64,000 nt of DNA from Symbiodinium natans (GCA_905221605.1 CAJNDS010001779.1:124001-188000), one strand, 5' to 3'; counted from the stretch's first letter, positions 18,487 through 30,552 are shown. Numbers and translations are program-made. Notes: generated by a model not told the origin, from the sequence alone.

Positions 18487-21079
18487 GTCATGGCCGTCGG
18501 AAGCAACAGCACCTTGTGCTGAGCGGCCACCAAAGCTTCTGACGCCCACAGTGTCCAGCAACCTTGGCTGCACTTAGGAGGGGAGCAAAAAATGAAACTT
18601 TTAGCTGCCTTATTAAGAAACCCAATAAACCCCAAAAAGGCTAAAGATGTAACGTTACAGTAAAGCACCACGAAGCAACATCCTTCCAGAAGTGGTAGGC
18701 GAACACGGCCACCAGGAGGCTCAGTAGGATGAAGAACATCGACAGCCACATGGATGAGTGCATGAAGACTGCCGTCTCCAGGGCTCCGCCAGTCGCAATG
18801 CCAAGCGTGATTTGAAGAACCGCCAAGACCTAGTTCATTGTCGGGATAATCTTGAAAATTCAAAAATTTTTCCATATTGGGTTTTAAGTACCCTTAAACA
18901 TGTAAGATGCTGCCCAACTATGACAAAGAAACAGAGCCCATGAGGCTCATGAGCAGCTTCTGCAGAATACCGGGGTCCAGGGCGCTGTCGACTGCCCGCG
19001 CAACTTCCAGATACAAAGGAAACAGGGGCAGGATGCCACAAACGAGAATCAGCCACTGAGCTAAACATAAGGCCCACATTTGGATCCCAAGAGTTAGATT
19101 AGATACCTCAACTAAGAGGAGCTCCTCAAGAGACATCGCCAGACAGTAAAAGATGTAAGGCATAAAGGCAGCAAAGCACATTCGCCAAGTCAGGAAGGTG
19201 TCAGCGCCCAGTTTGTCTACGAGAGCTTCGCGTAGTGGGCCTCGGACATAATCGTTGAAGACGTCTAAGCCAGCCTCCTTCGGCGGGTAGCCGGTGCATG
19301 AGCGTAAGCGCTCTTTTGTTGCGGCGTCCATGGGAGCTTCCAGGAGAGGGCCTGCTTCGGGCTCTCCTTCCTCCCAGTGTGAGGTATGGATGGGAACGCT
19401 TAGAACAGGCTCGTCCATGGCGTCAAAGAGGTCTGCAATCAGTTCCTCGAGCAGGAGGCGGTCCGCCTCCTCTGCTAGTTCATTGTTGGGGTTAGGTGCC
19501 CTTAAGAATTTTATTACTTATTGGGGTTGAGTACCCTTAAAAATGTAAAATGGTACCCAACTATGACTCCTCTGAGCACTTGCAGCGACGAACATCGAAG
19601 GCATCAAGCTGCTGCAGCATTTGCTGATGGGCCTGCGACTGTTCCACGAGGGATCGCATGGAAGGCACCAGGACGGCCAAGGTGCTTGCGACGGTAGGCA
19701 AACTATAGGAGAGGTACATCAGAAAGTGGTTCCACCCGGCATCTTGCGAGAGCACTTGCTGCGCAAAGGCTTCTTGCGCCTGAAGAAACGTGACCGTCAA
19801 GGAAAGCACAGAAGTGGAGAGCAAGTTCAAAAGCTGCGTCTTCACAAGCCAGCTCGGTAGCCGCAATGGCACGAAGTGGATCTTTTCGCTCCCAGAGCTT
19901 CGGATGAAGAAAGCCAGCTCCGTGATGCACCATAATCTCTCCAAGTAAGTGTCATCATAGAGTATCCTTAAGGCTGCACTAGGAAAAGGTAGCTATAACT
20001 TAAACTTCTAGCTGCCTTAATAAGAAAACCCAATAAACCCTTTAAAAAGGTCAGGATCTAAAGTTACAGTAAAGTACCACAGAGTATCAGTAGCTGTGAG
20101 GAGCGCTCGACGAAACCTGGGAGCGCCTGGATGGCCTGAGCCTTCCTTAGTTGTCCAGTACCTAGGGGTTTTAATGGTTAACCTTTGGGATTATAAGGGG
20201 AATATATTACCCCAAAAAGGTTAAAGGTTACCTACTCTACTACTAAGCTTCTCTGTTGTGCTGGATTGGTGAATGCAGAGCTTGTCTAGCCAGAAAGTTG
20301 GCCCAAACTCTCTGCAGCTCAGATGTTGCCCGAAAAAGAAAACCAAGCACATCATGCACATCACCAGCAAGAATGTGACGGTAGGGAGCCATTGGATACT
20401 GCTGCTCAGAAAGAGCTTTGCATCTCGCGACACATATGTTCCCACCATGAGGATGGTGACCGTTGCTCCGGCCACATACATCTTCTGGCGGTTCAGTGCG
20501 TAGCACAGCGCAACATACCTGGTTCATAGTTGGGATAGTAATAAAATTTTAAAAATTTTATTCCTTATTGAGTTTAAGTACCCTTAAAAATGTAAAATGT
20601 TACCCCACTATGATAAAGATACTTGGACCACTGGTCTGATGTCCAAGAGTGGCTGATGAAGATGCTTACCTGCGGGTTTACGATCACAAGGGACCCCGAG
20701 GATAGACCCCCAAAAATCATCGATCCCCTTGTAGTAAGGACCCACGATAACGTCCATGCAAGACCCCTAAACCCTAAACCCCTAACCCCTAAACCCTAAA
20801 CCCTAAACCCTAAACCCTAAACCCTAATAAACCCTAAACCCCCCGCCTCCTCAACCGGGAAGCTGTACTCGGCATTCGGGGACAGGTCTTCTTGGAAGAT
20901 TGCACCCCATCCTCGGAGCACCTGACTTGGCTGCACTTAGGAGGGCAGCAAAAAGTTAAACTTTTAGCTGCCTCATTAAGAAGCCCAATAAACCCAAAAA
21001 AGGCTAAAGATGTAAAGTTACAGTAAAGCACCACAAAGCTCATCAGGGTCTCAAGGGGTGTGCCGTTTTTTTTTTGCAT
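18487..21079 (-). CDS. TIR-like multi-pass membrane protein
   Basis: Nine exons assembled: 21042-21079 (probable ATG 21079), about 20848-20925, 20623-20669, 20252-20518, 20089-20145, 19570-19966, 18933-19469, 18680-18829, 18487-18562 (stop 18487-18489). The product shows VSIFISHSWTSDQW, then two hydrophobic segments (VTILMVGTYV; LPTVTFLLVMCMMCLVFFF), then FWLDKLCIHQ, QLLILYDDTYLERLWC and ITELAFF. FISHSW, WLDKxCIxQ and RxWCxxE are hallmarks of TIR-like domains, in which the Glu of WCxxE is the catalytic residue in plant TIR NADases. At least four further membrane segments follow (YIFYCLAMSLEELLLV; MWALCLAQWLILVCGILPLF; MFFILLSLLVAVFAY). Introns are introners of families 1, 2 and 3 with GT, GC or GA donors. 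Catalytic activity is not shown; it could be a structural receptor. Confidence 0.75.
18563..18679 (-). mobile_element. Family-2 introner
   Basis: Flanked by duplicated GTTGCT, GT-AG. Last intron of the TIR-like gene. Confidence 0.88.
18830..18932 (-). mobile_element. Family-3 introner
   Basis: Plus strand TAGTTCATTGT.GGG ... TTTTAAGTACCCTTAAA.ATGTAA ... CCAACTATGAC. GT-AG. Other copies at 19470-19569 and 20519-20622, all in this gene. Confidence 0.88.
19470..19569 (-). mobile_element. Family-3 introner
   Basis: 8-base flanking repeat CAGAGGAG on both sides. Best splice is GA-AG, giving KCSEEADRLLLEEL in frame. Confidence 0.88.
19967..20088 (-). mobile_element. Family-2 introner with 8-base flanking repeat
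   Basis: GATACTCT repeated at both ends. GA-AG splicing yields LLILYDDTYLERLW in frame. Confidence 0.9.
20146..20251 (-). mobile_element. Family-1 introner with GA-AG ends
   Basis: Coding strand GAAGCTTAGTAG ... CAACTAAG then GAAGG. Restores TTEKAQAIQALPGF. Confidence 0.9.
20519..20622 (-). mobile_element. Family-3 introner
   Basis: Flanked by GTATCTT/GTATGTT, GT-AG. Joins DQWSKY to VALCYALN. Confidence 0.88.
20926..21041 (-). mobile_element. Family-2 introner
   Basis: First intron of the TIR-like gene. GA donor best preserves the frame (ETLIQVLRGWG). Confidence 0.8.
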
Positions 21080-21356
21080 CCTGGGCTGGGGTGTCCTGGG
21101 GGGTCTGATGTTTAGTAGACCCTAAACCCTAAACCTTAAACCCTAAACCCTAAACCCTAAACCCTAAACCCTAAACCCTAAACCCTAACCCTAAACCCTA
21201 AACCCTAAACCTTAAACCCTAAGGTTTCATAACTTCTCTGGGCGCCTGGAAGCCGTAGACAGCTCTGAAAAGGCCTCCGGCCGAGGCTTCCGCAGCTCGC
21301 TTCCGAGCTAAGAGCATGCTGCACCCTCTCGGACTTAGGGCTTCGGGCTGCGGCTG

Positions 21357-21640
21357 AGGGTTTAGGGTTTAGGGTTTAGGGTTTAGGGTTTAGGGTTTAG
21401 GGTTTAGGGTTTAGGGGTTTTAGGGTTTAGGGTTTAGGGTTTAGGGTTTAGGGTTTAGGGTTTAGGGTTTAGGGTTTAGGGTTTAGGGTTTAGGGTTTAG
21501 GGTTTAGGGTTTAGGGTTTAGGGTTTAGGGTTTAGGGTTTAGGGTTTAGGGTTAGGGTTTAGGGTTCAAGGTTTAGGGTTCAAGGTTGAGGGTTTCGGGT
21601 TGAGGGTTTCGGGTTTAGGGCTTAGGGCTTACGGTTCAGG
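21357..21640 (+). repeat. Largest TTTAGGG array of the window
   Basis: More than 25 near-perfect heptamers, degenerating at the right end (TTCAAGG, TTGAGGG, TTTCGGG). Confidence 0.95.
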
Positions 21641-21924
21641 GTTCAAGGTTTGGGGTGTTTATAGGGTTCGGGGTTTAGGGCTTCTTCAACGCGAAACACT
21701 AGTGGCCTTGGACACCCTGACCTGTCAGCTTCCTGAGACACCCTCAACCCAATTTCCCTAAGCTTGAGCAAGGAAAGAGCGGTTTTGGGGGTTGAAGGGT
21801 TTATGCTTTTTCACAGCAACCTTGGGATTACGGAGCTGGATTCAGCTTCCAGGCTCGGTTTGTGGTGTTCAGGACTTGCCGGTTTTAGGGTTTAGGGCTT
21901 GATGTGTCATAGGGTTTTGTTTGG

Positions 21925-22050
21925 GGTTTAGGGTTTAGGGTTTAGGGTTTAGGGTTTAGGGTTTAGGGTTTAGGGTTTAGGGTTTAGGGTTTAGGGTTTA
22001 GGGTTTAGGGTTTAGGGTTTAGGGTTTAGGGTTTAGGGTTTAGGGTTTAG
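21925..22050 (+). repeat. TTTAGGG array (~17 copies)
   Basis: Perfect heptamers. Confidence 0.95.
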
Positions 22051-22489
22051 CGTTTTTGGGTAGACGGTTTGGGGAGAAAGGGCTTCAGCTTTTGGGTTGG
22101 ATTGGCAAGGCTTGCTTAGGTTTAACGTTCAGGGTGTACGAGGGTCTGGAGCTTCAAGAGGGTGCTAGACAGATGGATTTCCAGCGGCCGCACTTTTTTG
22201 GACTGTTTGTCGGGTCGGACCGCGGCGGTGTGCTAAATTCTGGTTGGCCCTAGACACTTTATGACTGAGGGTCTGGAGGAAGGATGCCTCAAGACACAAG
22301 AGGAGAAAATGCAAAGTGTCCGACCTTCCTAGTTAAGACGCCGAGTGCCCCTGACAAGAAGCAACTACTTGGAGGTTCATATGAAAGGGTTCTAAGCAGG
22401 GGAGCTGTGGGTACAACCCTAAACCCTAAACCACTTCTAATCCTGCTTATACATGCCCAACAATGAACCTCTGCATGCCCCAAACCCTA

Positions 22490-22632
22490 AACCCTAAACC
22501 CTAAACCCTAAACCCTAAACCCTAAACCCGAAACCCGAAACCCGAAACCCGAAACCCTAAACCCTAAACCCTAAACCCTAAACCCTAAACCCTAAACCCT
22601 AAACCCTGAACCCTACTGTAAACCCTAAACCC
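22490..22632 (-). repeat. CCCTAAA array with an internal CCCGAAA block
   Basis: About 19 units. A run of four CCCGAAA variants (around 22527-22554) sits inside perfect CCCTAAA, suggesting local variant spread. Confidence 0.95.
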
Positions 22633-22976
22633 AGGCTACCCATGGCACTCAAAACGACCTCGGAAGTAAGCCTCACAGATCCAGACATGACTCAGACCTG
22701 CTGCACTCCCTTTAGCCAACCTAAGGGTTATATAGGGGCCTTAATAAGTCGAATTGGGTTTTGGGTTTACGGTTTAAGGTTTCGGTTTTTTAGGGTTGGG
22801 TTTAGGGGCTTGTTCTTGTCTAATCATAAAGGGACCCTTAAGGGAATACTAGTAATAGTCCTTGCCATTGGCCCCCCGAAAGTCGTTCCTGGCCCTTCAT
22901 GAGCAAGGCATCCTAACTGGTACCCCTAAGCTTGTACACCCAAAAGGCTTCCCTTCATATACTCCTATTCTTCCCT

Positions 22977-23090
22977 TACAGGGTGGGGCCCCCTAGTTAT
23001 AAGTAGAGTTATAAGGGCCCTAAATTGGGTTATAAGGACCCTAAGTTAGGTTATAAGTCCCTTAACTACAGTTAGGGGCCCCACCCTGTA
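22977..23090. mobile_element. Palindromic MITE, family G (inverted copy)
   Basis: Reverse complement of 7689-7812 over most of its length, with the same GGGTGGGGCCCC ends. Confidence 0.9.
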
Positions 23091-23361
23091 GGATATCTTG
23101 GAAAGGTTCCCCCAAGCCCAAACAAACACCTTAGGGGTCCGAGATCGAGTTTCTTGAGACGACCAGACTCGAGCCCAAATCTGAACTTTTCGGGTTTAGG
23201 GTTTAGGTTTTCTATCCAGGGCTGAGGGGGCAGACGCCAAACCCATAAACCCTAAACCCTAAACCCTAAACCCTAAACCCTAAACGTGTGCACATTACGC
23301 CTGCCCAACGTCGCGACTCTGGGCCCGGCACCTTCGCGCTGCCAAGAAGGGTGATTCAAGT

Positions 23362-23577
23362 GGGGGACGGTTCTACTTGGAGGATCATGGTACTTATTAA
23401 CCAATTATAACTGTTTAGGGTTTAGGGTTTAGGGTTTAGGGTTTAGGGTTTAGGGTTTAGGGTTTAGGTACTGATAGCTGTACTTGCAACCACATTCAGG
23501 CACCTAAGGGGCTTATTAGTGAGTCATAAGTGCGGTGATCATTGGTTAACAGGTGCCACGAACCTCGCTTCTTGCTT
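23362..23577. mobile_element. MITE F interrupted by a TTTAGGG array
   Basis: Left half ends AACCAATTATAACTG, the array occupies 23404-23467, then the element resumes (GTACTTGCAAC...ATTGGTTAACAGG). Intact copies show the site without the array. Confidence 0.8.
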
Positions 23578-25241
23578 CGGCGTACCGATGTTGTAAGTGC
23601 CCATGAACCTCCCTAAACTCTAAACCCTAAACCCTAAACCCTAAACCCTAAGCCCTAAACCCTAAACCCTAAACCCTAAACCCTAGAACCTCCACGTGCG
23701 GCACCCTGACTTGCGGGCCTGAGGCTTTCTTCGGGGTCCGAAGGAGGGACCCCTCGAAGGGACCCTGAATCCTATTCCCCTACCATAACCCCTATACCAT
23801 ACCTTATATCCCTAAACCCTAAACCTTAAACCCTAAACCCTGAACCCTAAACCCTAAATAAACCCCTATATATATATATTTTATTTATCTATCTCTCTCT
23901 CTCTCTCTTATATAGTCCCCATACCTAAGTAGCACCTAAATAGCCCCTAAGGTCCCTTGCAAGGGTCCCTGTTGGGCTTTGGGCCTTAAACCGAGGACCG
24001 AGTCTCCGATCCCGCACAGCAGCCCTGCAAAGGGGTTTAGGGTTTAGGGTTTAGGGTTCAGGGTTTAGGGTTCAGGGTTTAGGGTTTAGGGATACTTGAA
24101 GGTCCATGGACCAAAACCCCAAGCTACAATCCTGACCTACAAATCCAGGTTTCGGAGTGCACTCTACATCAAGGAGCCTTTCCCAGGAGTCCTATAACAG
24201 TCCAAATCCAAATCCGAACTTTTCATGAGCCTCGGCTGAAGGCCTCTCAACGGCTCATATCTATACCCTAAACTCCTGCCCTGTGCGTTCTGCCCTAACC
24301 CTAAACCCTAAACCCTAAACCCTAATCCCAAACCCTCCATGACCACCGTGGGGCGGGCGGTCAGGGCTAGAACTCCGTCTCCGCCAAGTCCGAAGATCCA
24401 GGGCGCCTCGGATGGACTTCAACCTTTCATTCCCTACTACAGGAACCTTGCTCTAGGGCTCTGGTAGGGCTTACCGTGCTCTGCGCGCGCAGCTTGGCTG
24501 ACGCCAAGCTCGTCTTCTTTTGTTTTCTCTCTCCTTGCGGCGGTCCCTGTCAGTCAAGCTGACTGGGTTTTGAGGCCCCCTTTCGCGCGAAATCCAGCCC
24601 GAGCCACTGTTTTTGGCTGGTGTCCAGACCGCTGCTGAAAAGCTGCGCAAGCAACCGTCTACTGCACGCTGATCCGTTCAAGTATGTCTATATATATATA
24701 TATATTTTTTTTTTATAGAGAGAGAGAGAGTATACCAATGATGTATTGAAAGAATACTATGACCATGAGACGTGAAACAAGAAGACAAGAAGGGAAAGCT
24801 AACGGGGGAGAGGTTGTGCAAGAGACGTGGTCGAGCCAGCAAGTGAGGCGAAGTAAATGCTCCACTGCAGAGGCAGAAGCAGTGGAACGGGTATTCCCTG
24901 AGGCTCCGGATAGATGACAACTCCGATAGCTCAAAAGTGCTCGGTTGAGGGTTGCGGGTTTGCAGAAGGTCGTTTGCAAAGTGGGCGAATTGCTCTTTGA
25001 CTTGGAGGCCCCAGGGCAAAATCTAAGCAAATAAGTCCCTCGCGCGCGCAGATTTCTCCGACAAAAAAGACGACCTTGGGTTGCACCCGAAGTGGTCGCG
25101 CAGCAAGCTTCGCTGCGTGAGTCGGAGATTGCACGACGAGAACGACACTCACGGTACAAACGCTATCGCTTGGCGACAACGCTGAGAACTGCAGTAGAGA
25201 GCCTTCGTAGGACCTCTATACTACCCTACTTCGGTCTCCAC

Positions 25242-27480
25242 TTACTGAGGTGTTGCCTCGTCACTTGCGCCCTTGCCGGTGGCAGCCTCTTCGTCCGTGT
25301 TTGAGATGTTTGAGATTTCCTTCACGCTCGTGACCTTTTTCACGCTGGGCCCAAACATGGACATGCAGACGGGGAGGAAGATCAGTCCATGTGAGCCACC
25401 GGCGAGCACGATGCCAAAGAACATCTGGAAGAAGACGCGGAAAGCCTGGCTGGAAGAGAAGGCCAAGGGGAGGATTGCAAGGAACGTGGTGCTGACCCCC
25501 AAGAAGATGGGCTGGCCCATCTCCTTCATGGCTAACTCTGCGCGTTTGGGCCGAGGCAACGTGCCGTCCTGTAGGCCGAAGCTGTGGGCCATGTGCATGG
25601 AGTAGTCCACCACCAGGCCCACGGCCATGACGAGATTGATCATGGAGATGGAGTTCAAAGCCAGTCCCCAGAGGACGATGTTGCCCATCAGGTCCATAAA
25701 GACCAGCGAGAGGACCAAGAGAACCACGAGGACCGAAAGCGGATGCGCCAGGACCAGCGCACTGATAAGGAGCACTGCCCCCAAGCAGAGCCCAATGCTC
25801 ACGGTCATCTGCTCCACAATGATGCGGTACTGGTCAAAGAAGATGTAGGCCTGGGCGTTCATGAAGCTTCCCGGCAGTGCGCTCTGCCACTGCTCCGTGA
25901 AAGCCTCTGCTTCCTCAAGCACTGCGACCTGCTCCCTGCTGTTGGTGGTGTCCACGTGGCTGGCCCGGAGACGGACCACCTTCACCTGCCCGTTCTGGAT
26001 CACCACGTCATCTTCGAAAGCCCGGCCCGTGGGAGTCGCAAAGAACTCCTGCAGCGCGGGCAGGAAAGTGCTGCCGGTGACCAGGAAGCTGCTGCAAGTG
26101 CTGACTCCGGAAGGCAAGCCAGCCTCGCAGCCTGTGCGGTTCGTCTCAACCGCCGTGAAGGCGCTGTGAGGGAGGGAGGCCAACATGCCCTTGTTCTGCA
26201 CGGCCCAGAGGGTGAAGATGGTGTGCCAGGACTGGAGCCCACGGACGTTGTTGACGTTGCTGAGCGCCATCATCCCTGCCCCAGCTTCCTCCAGGTGCCG
26301 CTGCACGGCCAGGGACTGGAAGTCCTGGTCCATCGCATAGAAGGCCGTGGGAAGGGCCAAGCCCCCTGTGGAGAGGCCCCCGAAGTGCTGAATCTCTTCG
26401 TTGTAGAAGTCCCGCAAGTAGCTCTTGTCTGGCGACAAGTCCATGATGTTGAAGTCGGTGCTAAGACCGAGGCTGACCTGCCAAGCAGACAGGGCTGCCA
26501 CCAGAAGAAACACCAGGATCGTTGCGAGGGAGATGGCCGGATGGCTGGTAAGGAAGCGGATCATCGCCACGAGCACCCTCTCGAGAGGCGAGGCTTTCTC
26601 CGAGCCCTTCCCTGGCATGCACGAAGCCCTGGCCCCGATGCAGAAGCACGGGTCGAGCCGGGGTGGATCGGCGCTCGCGCGCCGGGCATCGAGGGCCAGA
26701 ATCGCGCAGAAGGTGGTGCAGTGGAGTAGCCAGATGTAGAAGCAAGAGCAGGATGCGTAGGCACAGAACCACTTCACCGAGGGGAAGACGCCGGTGGCAC
26801 CCAGGAGAAATGAGGCGATGGAGGTGACCTTCGTCAGGGTGATGGAAACTCCGACACGACGCATGGCCTTCTCAATGCGCTCCGGGATTCCCTCGGAAGG
26901 GTCCAGGGCATCAAAGGCACCGGAGATGACGAAGGCGTCATCGATGCCGATCCCAACCAAGATGAAGGGAAGGATCTGCTGCAGCACGGTGAAGGGGATT
27001 CCCATCAGCATGCAGGTTCCATAGCCCGCAATGCACCCGAAGATCACGAGGTAGAACTCGACGAGCCCTAGCAGCCTCCGACTCTGTGTCCAGGACAGGA
27101 CCTTTCCCAGGAAAACAGCGCAGAAGGAGCCCATGAGGACGAATGCCATGGCAAAGAGCGGGATGTCCGCCTGCACCGTGCGGCTCAGCTCGTCGTCCTG
27201 GGAGCGCTCGGCCTGCACGAAGGCGTTCAGGTGCTGGTAGCTTTGCAAAGTGAGCTGGTCTTTCGTGAAGTGCTCTATCAAGACCTCCTCCCATGCTTGC
27301 AGGGCCTCGGCATCTCCACTCAAGATGAAGTCGACCCGGCCGGCCGTGGCGCTCGTGATGCTTCCGCTGCCGTCGCGGACGAGGCCCCCCATGGAGTCGT
27401 CAGCGAAGGCCGGCGCACCATCCGGGAAGTTGGCCTTGTTCACGGCCAGGAGGATGTCTGCCTCTTAGTAGCCCAGTAAC

Positions 27481-27517
<37 letters not shown>

Positions 27518-28515
27518 TTATGTATTGTAATAATAATAATAGTAATAATAGTAATAATAGTAATAATAGTAATAATAGTAATAATAGTAGTAGTAATAAA
27601 AATAAGGGCACCCCAACTTTTTTTGAGTTGGCTACTAACAAAAGGGTAAAAAGGGTACCACTCTGGGCTAGCCCAAGGCCTGTGTCTGGACTGTCTGGTT
27701 GAAGTCGGCGGAGGTGCCAGTTCCGAAATAGCGGCGGATGCCCGGGTTCAAGCACCCGGAGGGCACCTGGAGGCACACGTTGGCAAAAGCATTGCCGTTC
27801 TCATCCCTCAGGGCTTTCACGTCATCCGCCAGGCGGAAGATCTCCGCCATGGTCTCCATGCGAAGAATGCTGCCACCATCCTTTGCTGTGACCAAGATTC
27901 GATTCAGGCGGCCGGCGTTGGAGAAGTACCTTCAGCTTTCTGGCTCATGTGCCCTACTAGGGATTACCGAAGACCGCAGGCCCTAAATTACTAAGCCCTA
28001 AACCCTAAACCCTAAACCCTAAACCCTAAACCCTAAGCCCTAAACCCTAAACCCTAAACTACTAAGGTATCTGCGAGGTATTTCCCCAAGGTACTGCTCC
28101 GTCCACTCCATGTCCTTCATGGCCTTCGAGTTCTGGTCCACCCATAGGTCTCGCGCTTCGCTGGCGGCGCTGAAGCGCAGGACGCCCACAGCGCAGAGCA
28201 AGCAGCCGAAGATGGTCAGGCCTTAGAGAAGGGACCGAACATGAGCCCCTTAAAAAGGGGGTTGAGGGTTTCCTTTTTTCACTATAGCCAAGCATAGGGA
28301 TTCTAAAGTAGTTCCAGGGTATCCCAGGAGGGATTCTAGCAGTTCTAGGGCCAAAAATGACCCTCTCTTCTAGGGGTATCATACGTGGTCCTCCCCAAGA
28401 AGCTGATGCACTTCCAGGGATTGCGCGCGCAGGCCTTGGCCACCTTGCCCAACCCATGGGCCGCCGCCTCCTCTGCACGGGAGGTGCAGCTTAGCCAGGC
28501 CTGCAAGGGTGACAT
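25242..28515 (-). CDS. Patched/NPC1-like RND-family membrane protein
   Basis: Four exons: about 28387-28515 (ATG 28515), about 28070-28221, 27680-27928, 25242-27461 (stop TAA at 25242-25244), about 915 codons. After an N-terminal region and TM1 (LTIFGCLLCAVGVLRF) there is an extracellular-type loop (ARDLWVDQNSKAMKDMEWTE), then a sterol-sensing-type five-helix block with VGIGIDDAFVI, a second TM and loop, and the C-terminal RND block with GLVVDYSMHMAHSFG. Two paired GxxxDD/GxxxDYS helices are the RND proton-relay signature shared by Patched, NPC1 and Dispatched. Typical Patched-domain proteins are 900-1300 residues. Intron 3 has GC-AG ends (CAG-GCAGAC) and holds a family-5 introner plus microsatellites. 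Likely a lipid or sterol transporter (inference); substrate unknown. Confidence 0.85.
27462..27679 (-). mobile_element. Family-5 introner interrupted by (TA)n and (TAA)n microsatellites
   Basis: Family-5 ends (TTAGTAGCCCAGTAACC and GGGTACCACTCTGGGCTAGC) enclose an (AT)n run at 27485-27512 and (TAATAG)/(TAA)n at 27526-27602. Confidence 0.8.
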
Positions 28516-30552
28516 GGCGCCTGAAAACACCTAAAACAAGAAGGGAGGTGGCGAGAAGTTCCACGGCCTAGAGGGGCGCCCAGAGCGCTAAGGGCAAACA
28601 CCTTGAGCAGCCGCAGGAAAAGTTCACGGAGGGCTTTGGGGGATGCGGGTTTAGGGTTTAGGGTTTAGGGTTTCGGGTTTTTCAGGCCTTTTCGGGCGGC
28701 TGATGGAGAGCGCCTGAACCCGGCCTCCCCTCCATGAAGCCCCAACTGTGGCAACGCAAGTTGCTGTGCAGGCACTGTAGTAAGACACTAGGAGACATCA
28801 TGCTGCAGTGTCTGTTAAACGCATGTGGAAAAGTATGTTTTTACCATCATACTCTCTTATAGCATAACACAGCTAGAGTAGAGAACCCTAAGCCCTAAAC
28901 CCCCATCCCTAAACCCTAAACCCTAAACCCTAAACCCTAAACCCTAAACCCTAAACCCTAAACCCTAAACCCTAAACCCTAAACTCTAAATCCTAAACCC
29001 TAAACCCCACTTTACATGCCCCTTCGTCCGGCACCTCATCGGCATCCAGAGTCCAGCCCTGGTTGCGCTTGTGCTGCGCAGCGGGCTCTCCAACCCTTCG
29101 CCTGACTAATCTGTTTGTTTTGTTTAGGGTTTAGGGTTTAGGGTTTAGGGTGTAGGGTTTAGGGTCTAGGGTCTAGGGTTTAGGGTTTAGGGTTTAGGGT
29201 TTAGGGTTTAGGGTTTAGGGTTCAGGGTTTAGGGTTCAGGGGCGTGGGCTTGCAAGCTGCGAAGACGACTTCAAGTTCCTGGAGCATTGCCTTGCCTCCG
29301 ATGATCGTGCGGAGGAGCCATAACTCGTCGAGCCGTCCTTGCGTGTCTGCAATTGGTAACAGATACGGCTGAAGTCTTGTTGGGTTTGGGGACTACGAAA
29401 ACTGAACCGCGCAGCCAAACGTGGTTTCGAGTTCAGGGTGCTCCTTTCCTCGAGCCAGTCGTCTAGGTTATGCGTAAGCGCGCGTTCTCAAGTATGATTT
29501 AGAAAGGCCGGTGGCCTCTTTATCTGTTACCCTTTTGCCTTAATATAGCCCTATATACCCTAATAGGAACCCTGAATATATGCCCTACAAACCCATATAA
29601 AGTATGATGTGGATACGCAACCCTTTTTTCCGACCAGGACCGAAGCTGGCGCAATCTCCAATAAGCAACCCTAAACCCCAAACCCTAAACCCTAAACCCT
29701 AAACCCTAAACCCTAGACCCTAAACCCTCTTTATTTTGTGAGGACAAAAGCCACCGGATGTTCTGACAGAGTACTTTTTGCGAAGCTCCGGCTGCCATCC
29801 CCCTCCTCCAAGTAGGGTATCACGATTTGATAGGGTGTACAGGGCTTCGGGCTGAGCATTGCCGGGGCTGAGGAGTTTGAGGGCAGAGGGCTTAGAGACC
29901 CTAAACCCTAAACCCTAAACCCTAAACTAGGAGGGTCTACGGCTTAGGAGTGAAGGATTCGGGGTTTAGGATTCTGGGAGTAAGGGTCAAGATGAGTCAA
30001 GATGTAGGATTACGGGCTTGGAATTCTAAGTCCTGAAAAGGTTTAGGGTTCAGACTTCAGGGTTAAGGGTTAGGGATGAGGTTGAGGGTGCAGGTTCTAT
30101 AGGGCTTACGCTTTCAAGACTAAGTTGTAGGTTTTGGTGCAGAGCTTGGGGAGCTGAATGCTACAAGGAATTGAAACCCTAAACCCTGAACCCTGAACCC
30201 TGAACCCTGAACCCTAAACCCTAAACCCTAAACCCTGAGTTTTAGGGTTGCTGGGTTTCGGATCTCGGATCTCCGAATAGCTTGGATGAACCCAGGCCTC
30301 GGTCTGTGTTTTGAACTCAGATCTCTTGCTGTTGTGGCCGATGCAGGTCACGTCCTGGTATGCTGGCATTGAGCAACACCTGCAGCAAACCTAAGGCGTT
30401 TCTTCTAGGGGATGCGTGCTGGTAGGTTGTAGAGTTTATATGATTCGTCTGCTTGCTCTCAAGGTTCGTACACTGCGTGATTAGAAAAAGGGGATGCTTT
30501 TCTGGGTTCTCCTCTTGAGAACCTGCGCAGGACCACCAGCGGCTCAAGATTC
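28516..30552. other. Intergenic region with arrays
   Basis: CCCTAAA array 28904-28997, TTTAGGG array 29123-29240, and several short arrays. 29319-29420 (GCCATAACTCGTCGAGC...GGGACTACGAAA) is a dispersed repeat with a copy at 35130-35235. A coding-like minus patch near 29030-29100 (VGEPAAQHKRNQGW) is too short to assign. Confidence 0.65.

Larger units (their letters stand above)
21080..25241. other. Long intergenic region of arrays and MITEs
   Basis: Holds the largest telomere-like arrays (21118-21222, 21357-21640, 21925-22050, 22490-22632), MITE F remnants (22367-22475 and 23362-23577, the latter interrupted by a TTTAGGG array), MITE G (22977-23090) and AT/CT microsatellites (23866-23912, 24690-24732). 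No gene recognised. Confidence 0.75.

Noticed and set aside
25584-26729. 381-codon plus-strand ORF
   Set aside because: Antisense shadow of the Patched-like exon, whose minus-strand frame has clear RND motifs. The shadow is His/Glu/Arg-rich without domains.
27465-27776. Minus-strand ORF with a poly-leucine stretch
   Set aside because: Read-through of the (TAA/TAG)n microsatellite in an intron.
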